Shown: piece by piece, positions 8,740-16,938 of the stretch
Position numbering within the stretch: the stretch's first letter is position 1
Layout: each line of letters begins with the position of its first letter
Assembly: GCF_016598535.1 (NCBI RefSeq)
Contig: NZ_CP066779.1
Span: 1,922,001 to 1,986,000, forward strand
From: Rhodococcus sp. P-2
Lineage (GTDB): Bacteria; Actinomycetota; Actinomycetes; Mycobacteriales; Mycobacteriaceae
DNA: 64,000 nucleotides
Direction of reading: 5' to 3'
Notes under the pieces: model-generated
Seen by the model: the letters and a program-made list of their open reading frames with translations, nothing else
Databases searched by the model: none
Told to the model about the DNA's origin: nothing
Made by a program: the position numbers and the translations under genes

Positions 8740-9803
8740 CCACATTCGACATTCCGAGTTTGGACGAGGTCCACTCCACCGTTCCCGAATCGGATTCTCT
8801 ACCAGGGCGTTGCGTGCCTTACCACCTGTCCGCCGGTGAAGGCGAGCGATACCAACTAGGCGGTCAACTCCTCACAGTCATCGCCCGCCCGCAAGATACC
8901 GGTGGACAGTTCGGCGCCGCCTACGTCTACGGCGGCGCAGGTGTCGAGACGCCGTTCGTCGAGCACTCCGACGAATTCCGTTTCCTGTACGTCACCGACG
9001 GTCGACTCCAAGTCTGGCTTCCGGGCGAAACCAACATCCTCGTAGCGGGAGACGCCGTGTCGATCCCACCCGGCACGCCGTACGCGTACCGCATGCTCGC
9101 GCATCGCACGCGATTCCTGAGTTGGCTCACTGTCGGTGACGGACACAGTTGGGGCGCAGAATCGGGCACCGCCACGCAGTCGCACGTCTTCGACATCAGC
9201 GCTGACCAGAACGTTTCAGATGCGCGTCAGTCCGAACTTGCAGCGCAGTACGGAATTCGAGTTCTCGACCTGGAGAAGAAGGATCTTCCCTCGTCGTCGG
9301 GATCGATTTTGCCTCAGTCCAATTCGGCCTACGTCCTGCGAGCCGGCGAAGGTGACCGATGGGCGAGCATGGACCAACTCAACACTTATCTCGCACGCTC
9401 CCGAAACACGGATTCGACGTACTTCGCGATGCACACCAGTGGCGGCAAGAGTCCATACATTCCGTTGCATTTCCACCGTCAGCACACCGAGAACTTCTTC
9501 TGCCTCGAGGGCCGGATTCTGTTGCACGCGAACGGTAAGGAAATCCTTCTGACCAAAGGCGACTTCCTTCACGCACCTGCAGGCACCGTGCACAGTTTCT
9601 CGTTCGCCGGCCACAGCACCCAGATGCTCGGACTGCTGACCACCGGTGTGTTCGAGAAGTTCTTCGAATACATGAACCGCCCGACCGAGGCTCTCATCCA
9701 CGTCGAAGGAGGCGACATGACCTTCCCTGGTGAAGGATTCGGGCGCGCTCGTGCCGAACTGGACCTGGAGGTCGTCGGGCCGCCCCCAACTCCCGGCGGA
9801 TGA
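8736..9803 (+). CDS. Quercetin 2,3-dioxygenase-like bicupin
   Basis: A 355-residue protein with two cupin domains. It shows the features of Bacillus QdoI-type quercetinases, such as LSAGEGERYQ near residue 31 and PPGTPYAYRMLAHRTR in the first cupin. QdoI-type enzymes cleave the flavonol C-ring with release of CO. The C-terminal cupin keeps a full 3-His/1-Glu metal site (His245, His247, Glu252, His286). The N-terminal cupin has lost it: only His77 remains, and Tyr116 stands where the last His should be. The ATG at 8736 overlaps the esterase stop (ATGA). A convergent TetR gene follows 37 bp later. Flavonol substrate use is plausible, but related bicupins act on other substrates. Confidence 0.82.
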   Translation: MTTFDIPSLDEVHSTVPESDSLPGRCVPYHLSAGEGERYQLGGQLLTVIARPQDTGGQFGAAYVYGGAGVETPFVEHSDEFRFLYVTDGRLQVWLPGETNILVAGDAVSIPPGTPYAYRMLAHRTRFLSWLTVGDGHSWGAESGTATQSHVFDISADQNVSDARQSELAAQYGIRVLDLEKKDLPSSSGSILPQSNSAYVLRAGEGDRWASMDQLNTYLARSRNTDSTYFAMHTSGGKSPYIPLHFHRQHTENFFCLEGRILLHANGKEILLTKGDFLHAPAGTVHSFSFAGHSTQMLGLLTTGVFEKFFEYMNRPTEALIHVEGGDMTFPGEGFGRARAELDLEVVGPPPTPGG

Positions 9804-9840
9804 AGCGATGTGCGCTCACCTCCGATGACCATTCCCTGAA

Positions 9841-10497
9841 CTAAGAGAGCGTGCCTGCCGAACGAGAGCTGAGAAAGTCGCCGACGGTGGTCACCGGCGC
9901 TCTGAGCATCCCCGCGCAAGCATCGATGAGGAAGTAGGCCAACCCGGTCCAGTTGGGCTCGATGGTGTCCTGCTCGAGGCGTGCCTCGTATTCGGCGCAG
10001 ACGTCGGTGACCATTCGTCCCATGATCCAAGATCGACCGACGAGCACGGGCGCAGGAATATCCGAGAGGAGACCCATCGCCCGCTGAAACACTTCGTCGA
10101 CCAGCGGATCCGACAGCATGGCAATGAGTTCGATGCCCGACGGCGCCGCCTTCAGTTGTTGTACGAGCCGTGCACGCCAGCTCGGACGAGGCAAGGACGC
10201 CAGTTGGTCGGTCCACGGGAGTATGAGGCAGCCCAACAGATCTCGGAGATCCGGGTCTTCGCCGAGTAGATCGGCGAGTTCACGGCGTCGGCGACGGGTG
10301 TCGTCGGTATGACGCTCGATCAACGCCCGAATGAGCTCGTCACGTCCGCCGAAGTGATAGGTCACAGCGGAGTGATTGGCACTACCAGTGCGCTCGGCGA
10401 TGTGCCGGTTGGAGACCGCATCAACCCCTTCCCTGGCAAAGAGCTCCTCAGCTGCGTCCAGCAAGGCTTTCTTCACCCGGTCACCATGTTGTCCCAT
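9841..10497 (-). CDS. TetR family regulator
   Basis: A 218-residue repressor-type protein. The N-terminal DNA-binding region (residues about 8-55) reads KKALLDAAEELFAREG, then a recognition helix region in SAVTYHFGGRDEL, both typical of TetR. The C-terminal ligand domain is not diagnostic. It is divergent from the internally duplicated membrane protein gene at 10735 across a 237-bp AT-richer spacer that carries repeats (see 10585-10618), so it most likely represses that gene and itself. It is convergent with the quercetinase-like gene. The inducer is unknown. Confidence 0.87.
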   Translation of the reverse strand: MGQHGDRVKKALLDAAEELFAREGVDAVSNRHIAERTGSANHSAVTYHFGGRDELIRALIERHTDDTRRRRRELADLLGEDPDLRDLLGCLILPWTDQLASLPRPSWRARLVQQLKAAPSGIELIAMLSDPLVDEVFQRAMGLLSDIPAPVLVGRSWIMGRMVTDVCAEYEARLEQDTIEPNWTGLAYFLIDACAGMLRAPVTTVGDFLSSRSAGTLS

Positions 10498-10584
10498 GCC
10501 TACTCCTCGTCGACTTCGTCTGCCGGGGTCGTTCGATACGCCTTCTCACCGATAGGGCAGACATCACTACCCTGCCTGTTTGAA

Positions 10585-10618
10585 TTTTAAGACATGCGGC
10601 GTAACTTTATTTAAGACA
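10585..10618. promoter_or_regulatory. Direct repeats in the TetR/permease divergent promoter (candidate operator)
   Basis: TTTAAGACA occurs at 10586-10594 and again at 10610-10618, in the AT-richest part of the divergent spacer. A partial inverted match (CCTGCCT at 10571 against AAGACAGG at 10613) overlaps the second copy. The spacing of 24 bp, about two helical turns, suits cooperative dimer binding. This is only a candidate site for the TetR protein. Confidence 0.35.
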
Positions 10619-10734
10619 GGACGCGTAATTCTGTTGGACGACGGTGGGCGTGTCCCATCGGCCCAACCGTGGATCCGCCCTGCCTGTCGCGACCGGATCG
10701 AGCAACACCTGCCCAGAGTTCGAGGAGTTCCACA

Positions 10735-12849
10735 ATGCCCACCACTGCTTCTCCCGATGCCGAAAGTCCGCCAGAGGGGAACGCCGTGGCCGAAGCCGCC
10801 GCTCGCGCCCGAAAGGAGCAGATCGGCCGGTACGTGGCGATGATCTTGCTGCCCTTCTTGATGGTCGGAATGATGATCACCGGCTACTTGGTTGCGATGC
10901 ACGCACCTGCCCCGAACAACATGCCTGTCGCAGTTGCCGGACAGACACAGCAGGCCGAACAATTTGCGGCAGCACTCGAAGCGTCCGATCCGTCGGCCGT
11001 GGACGTCCGGATCGTCGCCACTGACGAGGAGGCACGCCAACTCCTCCTCGACCGCGAGGTGTCCGGCGTCGTATCGCTGCACGCTACGGACCCCAACGCG
11101 ACCGTTTACACCGCAAGTGCGGCCGGAGCTGCTCAGGTTTCCACGGTCACCGGACTGCTCGCTCCCCAGGTCCTTGCGCAAGGCGGCGATCTGACCGTCG
11201 AAGATCTCGCACCACTGCCGGCCCACGACCCTGCGGGCTTGGCCGCGATGTTCATGGCCACCGCTCTGATGCTTGCCGGTTACATGCCCCTGAGTATTAC
11301 GCTGTCCAACTCGCCCGAGCTGTTGCGATTCCGCCGAGTCGTACCACTTCTCGCCGGATGGTCAGCGCTGATCGCAGCACTGGTGTGGTTGGTCGCGGGT
11401 CCGATCCTCGGCGCGGTCGAGGGGCATACAGCAGCAATCCTCGGGATCTCCTGGCTCGCCGTATTCGCTGTCGGTTCCGTGCAGTTGCTCCTCACCCGGA
11501 TATTCGGCCCGTTGGCAGTGCTGGTCGGCATGTTGTTCGTGATGGTGCTCGGCGTCCCGGCATCCAACATGGGCATGTCGGTGTTCACGATGCCGTCGAT
11601 CTACGCAACGTTGCACAGCTTTCTGCCTACCGCAGCCGCCGGCGAGGCCCTGCGCTCGGTGCTCTACTTCGGCGGCGACGGACTCGGCTCCCATCTGCTG
11701 GTCCTGGCCCTCGGCGCAGCGATTGCACTACTCGCAACACTGGGCGTCGACGCGCTGAAACGACGCCGCAACCCCGAGGCTGGTACTCCCGAGATCTCGA
11801 TGGCATCGCTGACCGCACGGCCGCGACCTGCCAGCAACAAGGTTCGCTACGCCACCTTGGCGTTCTTCCCCTTCGCCATGGTCACGCTCATGCTTTCGGT
11901 CATGCTCGGTTCGATGTACCAGCCTGCTCCCCGGGACATGCCGGTCTCGGTGGTCGCGGCCACCACGGAACAGGCAGAACAAGCTGTCGCCGGCCTCGAA
12001 CAGAACTTGGGCGGACTGTTCGATCTGCAGGCAGTCGGATCAGTGGACGAAGCCCGCAGCCTCGTTCAGGACCGCACAGTCACCGCCGCCTACGTCCTAC
12101 CTTCGGCAGAGTCGCCCACCTCGACACTGATCACCAGTCAAGCCGCCGGAACGAGCCAACAGCAAGCAGTGCAATCGGTCTTCAAACAGGTCTCTGCCGG
12201 CCAGCACGTACAACTGACGACAGAAGATCTCGCACCGCTCGCCGACTCGGATTCCAGCGGCACGGTCAGCATGTACTTGGCGATGGGCTGGATCATGTCC
12301 GGCTTCATGATCATTGTCGTCGGCAGCAGCGCAGCGCCGGCAGTGATGAAATTGCGGACGCTTATTCCCGTTCTCGCAGGATGGTCGGTGTTCATGTCGG
12401 CCGTGATCTGGCTGATCGCCGGTCCCCTCGTCGGCACGATCGACGGTCACTTCTGGCAGCTTTTCGGCACCGGCATCATCGCGATCTTCAGTACCGCGTT
12501 GTTCACCACCGTGCTGGTTCGACTACTCGGACTCCTCGCAGTCATCCCGGCCGTCGGAGTTCTCATGTTTCTCGGAATACCGGCTTCGGGTGCCGCGATG
12601 TCGATCTACATGGAACCCGGGATCTTCCGCGTCCTACACGACGTACTGCCGATGCCCGCAGCTGTGGAGTCCGTCCGATCGATCCTGTACTTCGGTGCGG
12701 ACACGGTCGGTAGTCAGCTGATGACCTTCGGAATCTGGGGAGCCATCTCCCTGCTGTGCGTGTTGCTCATCGACAAAGCTCGCGCCGACAAGGCTCGCCC
12801 CGCAGAGGCAACGGAACGTCCGTCGGATTCCGAATTCGCCACGGCGTGA
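10735..12849 (+). CDS. Tandemly duplicated ABC-2/YhgE-like membrane protein
   Basis: A 704-residue membrane protein built from two homologous halves. Each half has one helix, an external region of about 130 residues, and about five further helices. Half 1 starts near residue 30 with RYVAMILLPFLMVGMM; half 2 near residue 385 with RYATLAFFPFAMVTLM. Both continue with P-A-P-x-x-M-P and a QAEQ segment, and both end in a SVLYFGGDG / SILYFGADT block plus one helix. The shape of a half is that of YhgE/Pip or ABC-2 permease-like proteins, normally found as single units. The ATG at 10735 follows GAGGAG. It is divergent from a TetR gene, typical of an inducible efflux-type system. No ATPase gene is adjacent. 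Confidence 0.72.
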   Translation: MPTTASPDAESPPEGNAVAEAAARARKEQIGRYVAMILLPFLMVGMMITGYLVAMHAPAPNNMPVAVAGQTQQAEQFAAALEASDPSAVDVRIVATDEEARQLLLDREVSGVVSLHATDPNATVYTASAAGAAQVSTVTGLLAPQVLAQGGDLTVEDLAPLPAHDPAGLAAMFMATALMLAGYMPLSITLSNSPELLRFRRVVPLLAGWSALIAALVWLVAGPILGAVEGHTAAILGISWLAVFAVGSVQLLLTRIFGPLAVLVGMLFVMVLGVPASNMGMSVFTMPSIYATLHSFLPTAAAGEALRSVLYFGGDGLGSHLLVLALGAAIALLATLGVDALKRRRNPEAGTPEISMASLTARPRPASNKVRYATLAFFPFAMVTLMLSVMLGSMYQPAPRDMPVSVVAATTEQAEQAVAGLEQNLGGLFDLQAVGSVDEARSLVQDRTVTAAYVLPSAESPTSTLITSQAAGTSQQQAVQSVFKQVSAGQHVQLTTEDLAPLADSDSSGTVSMYLAMGWIMSGFMIIVVGSSAAPAVMKLRTLIPVLAGWSVFMSAVIWLIAGPLVGTIDGHFWQLFGTGIIAIFSTALFTTVLVRLLGLLAVIPAVGVLMFLGIPASGAAMSIYMEPGIFRVLHDVLPMPAAVESVRSILYFGADTVGSQLMTFGIWGAISLLCVLLIDKARADKARPAEATERPSDSEFATA

Positions 12850-13074
12850 GAGCCGGAACTCCCTGAAGGACAGGGATTCACGCCTGATAGCGCGAGCAAG
12901 AACGCTGCGACTGTCGGGGATCTGGACTGCGCGCTCCGACCAGGTCCTCGACAGGCGTGAGAAACAAAAGATCGGACCACCAGCGAATGCCGCGGAACAA
13001 ATGCTGCAACGATCGCAGGCAGCCGAGCCGTCGAAGTGGCCTTCGGTGACTTCGCCTGGATGTGAGGGCGGGTA
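12850..13074. other. Intergenic region with one weak hairpin
   Basis: These 225 bp separate two same-strand genes. TCCCTG-AAGGA-CAGGGA at 12860-12876 is a 6-bp stem that could end transcription of the upstream gene. I see no other supported feature. Confidence 0.3.
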
Positions 13075-13866
13075 ATGGGTGTTACTGGAATATCTACTCC
13101 TCGACAACTGCTGGGACCCTTGTGGTTTCGATCTCTGCAGGAGCAAGTTCGAGGGCGCGGACGAGAAGCGACAACACAGTTGGCGCTGATTACGGTGCTC
13201 TACCTGGGCTATCGCGCCGGACGGATCTTTGCCGCCGGCCAGGAATCACGAGCATTCTCCAACGCCCACGCTCTCGTGGACTTCGAGCGCGGAATGCATT
13301 TACCGAACGAAGCGTCACTGAATGCCTTCCTCACGCATTCCGATACCCTCGCGAGATTTGCGAACGGATACTACGCGAGCGTGCACTTCCCTTTTGCAAT
13401 TGCCACACTGCTGTGGTTGTGGGTATATCGCGCGCAGTACTACACATGGGTCCGAAATGTCATGGCTGCCTTGACCGCAACGGCGGTTGTGATCCACGTG
13501 CTGGTCCCGCTTGCACCCCCGCGAATGCTGCCCGATCTCGGTTTCGTCGACCTCGCCACCCGATACGGGCAATCGGTCTACGGACCTCCAGACACAGATA
13601 CCCTCTCGAACCAGTTCGCCGCGATGCCGTCGCTGCACATTGGATGGGCGCTGTTGCTGTCCATCGCACTGTTCCTGGCAATACGGTCTCGATGGCGTTG
13701 GGCCGTTCTCGCCCACCCGGTTGTGACCACATTTGTGGTGATCGCCACCGCAAATCACTATTGGTTGGACGGATTGGTCGCGACCCTCATCATGGTCATA
13801 GCGATGGCTTTCCTGACTTCCACCTTTCCTCGTCGCAACAGAGCCGATACCACGGGAGGGAGATGA
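13075..13866 (+). CDS. PAP2 superfamily membrane protein
   Basis: A 263-residue protein with about five or six transmembrane helices. The PAP2-type signatures are AMPSLHIGWALLLS (about residues 182-195) and TANHYWLDGLVA (about 224-235), which carry the two catalytic-type histidines of the phosphatase/phosphotransferase core. The first KxxxxxxRP motif is replaced by a less typical APPRMLPD segment. The arrangement fits the inositolphosphotransferase (PAP2_3) branch, whose members act on lipid-linked phosphate groups at the membrane. The ATG at 13075 has GAGGGCGGGT upstream. It appears to be a single-gene unit, convergent with the solute-binding protein gene. Confidence 0.8.
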   Translation: MGVTGISTPRQLLGPLWFRSLQEQVRGRGREATTQLALITVLYLGYRAGRIFAAGQESRAFSNAHALVDFERGMHLPNEASLNAFLTHSDTLARFANGYYASVHFPFAIATLLWLWVYRAQYYTWVRNVMAALTATAVVIHVLVPLAPPRMLPDLGFVDLATRYGQSVYGPPDTDTLSNQFAAMPSLHIGWALLLSIALFLAIRSRWRWAVLAHPVVTTFVVIATANHYWLDGLVATLIMVIAMAFLTSTFPRRNRADTTGGR

Positions 13867-13926
13867 CGCCACTGAATTTGCTGTCACACAGTGCTGTTCA
13901 CAGCGACAGCAGAAGGGGAACAGTGG

Positions 13927-15525
13927 TCAGCTCAACCACGTATTGCCGAAGAGCAGAATCCCGTCCGCACTCGGGGTCACTCCGTGGACGTTCTCGCGCC
14001 ACGGGATGAAGACCTTGCCGGAGTTGACCACGGCCACCGGCGCCGTCTCGTTGACCACTGTCTGAATATCGTCGATGACGGCTCGCCGTTCATCCTCGCC
14101 CGACGCTGTTTGCAGCTTGCCGAGCAACTCGTCCATCCGAGCGTTCTTGTAGCCGAGGATGTTCGACGGAGATTCGCTGAACAGATTGCCGTACATGCGC
14201 ACGAAGGGTGACTCTTCCAGCACGTTGAACGCGAAGTAGGACACGTCGTAGTCGTGTTTTGCATACAGCATGGAAATCAAATCGTTGATGCTGGTCGCGT
14301 AGGTGATGTCGACCGTGAAACCCACTGCCTGCAAGAGCGACTGAAACGTCAGCGCGCTGCGTTGCGTCGCCGGATCGTTCATTCCGACGTATGTCAGTTT
14401 TCCGTCGTAGCCGTCGGCCTTCGCCTCGGCCAGATACTTCTTCGCGGCCTCGGGATCGAAGCCGTTTCCGGCCACCGAACCATGCCACTGCGACCACGAC
14501 GCGAACATGTCGGTGCCGGGTTCACCGAAGCCGCCTTGAACTCGCTCGTTGAACGTAGTCGGGTCCACCGCAGCGACAATCGCCTTACGCACACGCTCGT
14601 CTTTCGCTGCCCGATCGTCGCGCTGATTGATTGCCAGCACTCCGGCCATGCTGGCCGAGTACACGAATCCGGGATCGCCGGCTTCGAAAGCCTCGTGAAT
14701 GAAATCGGGTGACTTCAAATAAGCAACCTGAATTCCGTCGGTGTGCAAGCCCTCGAGTTTGCTCTTTTCGTTGACGATTGCGGGAAAGCGCAACTTCTCG
14801 AGGTACGGCGCACCGTCCCAGTACGTCGGACGGGCCGTGAGCACCAATTCGTCCTGGGAAGCGAACTTCTCGACCGTGAACGGACCCGCTCCGACCGGGG
14901 TGAACGTACCGGTAGCCATCGACGAGGGTGCGACGATCATGCCGGGACCGGTGGTGAACATGATCGGGAACTCGTCCCACGGCTGAGCCAATGTGAAGAC
15001 AACCGTACTCGGATCCGATGAATTCATCTCACGCACAGCGGTCTTCCACACCAGCGCGTGAGTACCCTTCTTCTGCAGATAGTGATCGATGCTCCACACG
15101 ACTGCAGCGCTGTCCATCGGCGTGCCGTCACTGAAGGTGACACCGTCACGCAACTTCAATGTCCACACCGTGTTGTCGTCATTGGCCGACAAGGACTGTG
15201 CCAAGTGCGGAACATATTCGCCCGCCGCGGTATCGAATCGCATCAGAAGGTCGTAGATGGCTGCCATTTCGCTACCACCGGTAGCGCCGCCGTCCTGACG
15301 GTCAGCCGGATCGAGACTGCTGATCCCGTTGTACGTGGCAAACGACACCGTGCCACCCGAGCGTGGATCTCCCCCGTCGTTCTGGTCACCGACAACTCCG
15401 ACCGTCACGTCCGATGCATCCGTCGTCGTACCTTGGCTGCTACCCGCGCACCCGGTCACCACCAGTGTCGCCGACGCCAGGACAACCATCCAGATTCGAG
15501 CGCGAGCTCGGCACGAGCGCTTCAT
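13927..15525 (-). CDS. ABC transporter solute-binding lipoprotein, family 5 (peptide/nickel type)
   Basis: A 532-residue exported lipoprotein. The N-terminus has a basic start, a hydrophobic stretch and the lipobox LVVTGC with the lipidated Cys at residue 26. The mature protein has SBP_bac_5 features: SLDPADRQDG near the start, TVWTLKLRDGVTFSDGTPM, and MLYAKHDYDVSYFAF in the second lobe. Such proteins bring oligopeptides, nickel chelates or glycosides to an ABC importer. No permease or ATPase gene is next to it, so it is an orphan here. It is divergent from the MarR regulator of the homogentisate module across 341 bp. Confidence 0.9.
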   Translation of the reverse strand: MKRSCRARARIWMVVLASATLVVTGCAGSSQGTTTDASDVTVGVVGDQNDGGDPRSGGTVSFATYNGISSLDPADRQDGGATGGSEMAAIYDLLMRFDTAAGEYVPHLAQSLSANDDNTVWTLKLRDGVTFSDGTPMDSAAVVWSIDHYLQKKGTHALVWKTAVREMNSSDPSTVVFTLAQPWDEFPIMFTTGPGMIVAPSSMATGTFTPVGAGPFTVEKFASQDELVLTARPTYWDGAPYLEKLRFPAIVNEKSKLEGLHTDGIQVAYLKSPDFIHEAFEAGDPGFVYSASMAGVLAINQRDDRAAKDERVRKAIVAAVDPTTFNERVQGGFGEPGTDMFASWSQWHGSVAGNGFDPEAAKKYLAEAKADGYDGKLTYVGMNDPATQRSALTFQSLLQAVGFTVDITYATSINDLISMLYAKHDYDVSYFAFNVLEESPFVRMYGNLFSESPSNILGYKNARMDELLGKLQTASGEDERRAVIDDIQTVVNETAPVAVVNSGKVFIPWRENVHGVTPSADGILLFGNTWLS

Positions 15526-15866
15526 TGTGACTCACTTTCACAGTTCACGGACGCGTCGATCCTTGAAACCGACACCCGACAGATTTGTAAGTGAATTCTA
15601 GGTAAGGACCAATCCTGCGTCCTTGTTTTCGTAAAGCTGAAGCGATAATTCGAATCTGGGGCGACAGAAACAAGACACGAATTCTAGAACCTTCTGAATC
15701 GGATCCGCCGACATCTCGACATGCGCCGCACCCAGAGGAAACTCGTCGCCACTCGCGCCACGACGGCTCAGGGCTGTCGCCGAATTGCCGGGTTTCCGAG
15801 TTTCGCGAGAACATCCACAATCTAGTACACACATTTATCAACCGTGAGCCACGCTAGGGTTAGGCC
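15526..15866. other. Divergent intergenic region between the solute-binding protein and marR
   Basis: A 341-bp spacer, AT-rich near the solute-binding protein end and again just before marR. It should contain both promoters. I see no strong palindrome or riboswitch. A small minus-strand frame inside it (15598-15834) lacks a ribosome-binding site and has atypical codon use, so it is not called. Confidence 0.4.
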
Positions 15867-16418
15867 ATGAATGAGCGAACAACCGATGACCAACCAACCG
15901 TCGGCGAGCTCAACTTCTGGTCGTTCATCGAACTGGCCAACAAACGACTGGCCACCGAACACGGCTTTCGCGACCAGCTGGCCACCGAGGTGCTCTTGAC
16001 GCTCAATCGGGCCTCGAACGTGGTCACCTACGATCTCGAGTCGTCGATCCACCGCCCTCGCGGCTGGTCATGGTCGTCGTTCCGACTGTTGTTCGTCACC
16101 TGGCTGGCCGGTCCGATCGAGCCGAAGGCTGCCGCCGAACTCACCGGGATGAGCCGGGCCGCCGTCTCCAATCTGTCCAAGTCGCTACTGGCAGATGGGC
16201 TGATCGATCGCCGTCCCACCGAGAACGACGGACGCTCAGTCCAGCTGTACCTGACCGACAAAGGCCGAGAAGCCATGGTCGAAGCGTTTCGCGAGCAAAA
16301 CGAACGCGAACACGCCTGGGTCAGCGTCCTGAGCGAGGCCGAACAGCGCATCCTTGTCATGCTCCTGGACAAACTGATCACCAACCGCAGCCAGTTCGAC
16401 GTCCGCGGACGTAACTGA
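15867..16418 (+). CDS. MarR family regulator, probable regulator of the homogentisate genes
   Basis: A 183-residue winged-helix regulator. The recognition segment GMSRAAVSNLSKSLLADGLI and the wing RRPTENDGRSVQLYLTDKG are textbook MarR. It precedes hmgA on the same strand, so it is the likely local regulator of homogentisate degradation, although the signal (homogentisate?) is inference. The ATG at 15867 has GGGTTAGG upstream. Everything from codon 84 to the hmgA leader lies inside a perfect 411-bp tandem duplication (16116-16937), so a second, N-terminally truncated copy of this gene follows directly. The first copy is intact. Confidence 0.88.
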   Translation: MNERTTDDQPTVGELNFWSFIELANKRLATEHGFRDQLATEVLLTLNRASNVVTYDLESSIHRPRGWSWSSFRLLFVTWLAGPIEPKAAAELTGMSRAAVSNLSKSLLADGLIDRRPTENDGRSVQLYLTDKGREAMVEAFREQNEREHAWVSVLSEAEQRILVMLLDKLITNRSQFDVRGRN

Positions 16419-16463
16419 CATAGACCCGAACCCCCTTGGAGGGTTGCGCCCATCACATCATTT

Positions 16464-16481
16464 TAGTTAATCTATTTACTA
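16464..16481. promoter_or_regulatory. Candidate MarR operator, copy 1
   Basis: TAGTTAA-TCTA-TTTACTA is an imperfect palindrome (7-bp arms, one mismatch) in the AT-rich hmgA leader. Its identical twin lies 411 bp downstream in the duplication. It is proposed as the MarR binding site because it is the only dyad in the leader. Confidence 0.4.
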
Positions 16482-16526
16482 TCTGGTGGAGGTGAGCCAG
16501 GCAGAACAGCACAGAAGGAGCCCCGT

Positions 16527-16829
16527 ATCGAGCCGAAGGCTGCCGCCGAACTCACCGGGATGAGCCGGGCCGCCGTCTCCAATCTGTCCAAGTCGCTACT
16601 GGCAGATGGGCTGATCGATCGCCGTCCCACCGAGAACGACGGACGCTCAGTCCAGCTGTACCTGACCGACAAAGGCCGAGAAGCCATGGTCGAAGCGTTT
16701 CGCGAGCAAAACGAACGCGAACACGCCTGGGTCAGCGTCCTGAGCGAGGCCGAACAGCGCATCCTTGTCATGCTCCTGGACAAACTGATCACCAACCGCA
16801 GCCAGTTCGACGTCCGCGGACGTAACTGA
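16527..16829 (+). pseudogene. Truncated duplicate of the marR gene
   Basis: Second copy of the 3' part of marR created by the tandem duplication. It starts in the middle of the winged-helix domain and lacks the first 83 codons. An ATG at 16560 would give 89 residues that begin inside the DNA-binding domain. The hmgA-type ribosome-binding site of copy 1 (AAGGAG at 16515-16520) lies upstream, but no start codon sits at the proper distance. It probably makes no functional product. If it were translated it could form inactive dimers with full-length MarR, which is speculation. Confidence 0.85.
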
Positions 16830-16874
16830 CATAGACCCGAACCCCCTTGGAGGGTTGCGCCCATCACATCATTT

Positions 16875-16892
16875 TAGTTAATCTATTTACTA
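16875..16892. promoter_or_regulatory. Candidate MarR operator, copy 2 (hmgA proximal)
   Basis: Identical to 16464-16481. This copy lies 47 bp ahead of the hmgA ATG and would be the functional one for hmgA. Confidence 0.4.
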
Positions 16893-16938
16893 TCTGGTGG
16901 AGGTGAGCCAGGCAGAACAGCACAGAAGGAGCCCCGTC

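Larger units (their letters stand above)
16116..16937 (+). repeat. Perfect 411-bp tandem direct duplication (marR 3' end plus hmgA promoter)
   Basis: Bases 16116-16526 and 16527-16937 read identically, each 411 bp (137 codons). The unit covers the last 101 codons of marR, its stop, the intergenic DNA with a candidate operator, and the hmgA ribosome-binding site up to the base two before its ATG. The second copy restores the normal promoter-to-hmgA junction, while the first copy's leader now runs into marR sequence. Perfect identity means a recent event or an assembly artefact. No IS ends or other flanking repeats are visible. Confidence 0.93.

Noticed and set aside
15598-15834. 78-codon minus-strand frame between the solute-binding protein and marR
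   Set aside because: No ribosome-binding site, cysteine-rich nonsense-like start and low third-position GC compared with neighbours. Only its last 38 codons look faintly protein-like.
16560-16829. 89-residue MarR-like protein as a functional gene
   Set aside because: It starts within the DNA-binding helix and is an exact copy of the 3' end of the upstream gene, so it is annotated as a truncated duplicate.
16116-16937. Transposon or insertion-sequence activity as the cause of the duplication
   Set aside because: No terminal inverted repeats, transposase or target-site duplication surround the blocks; simple tandem duplication is sufficient.
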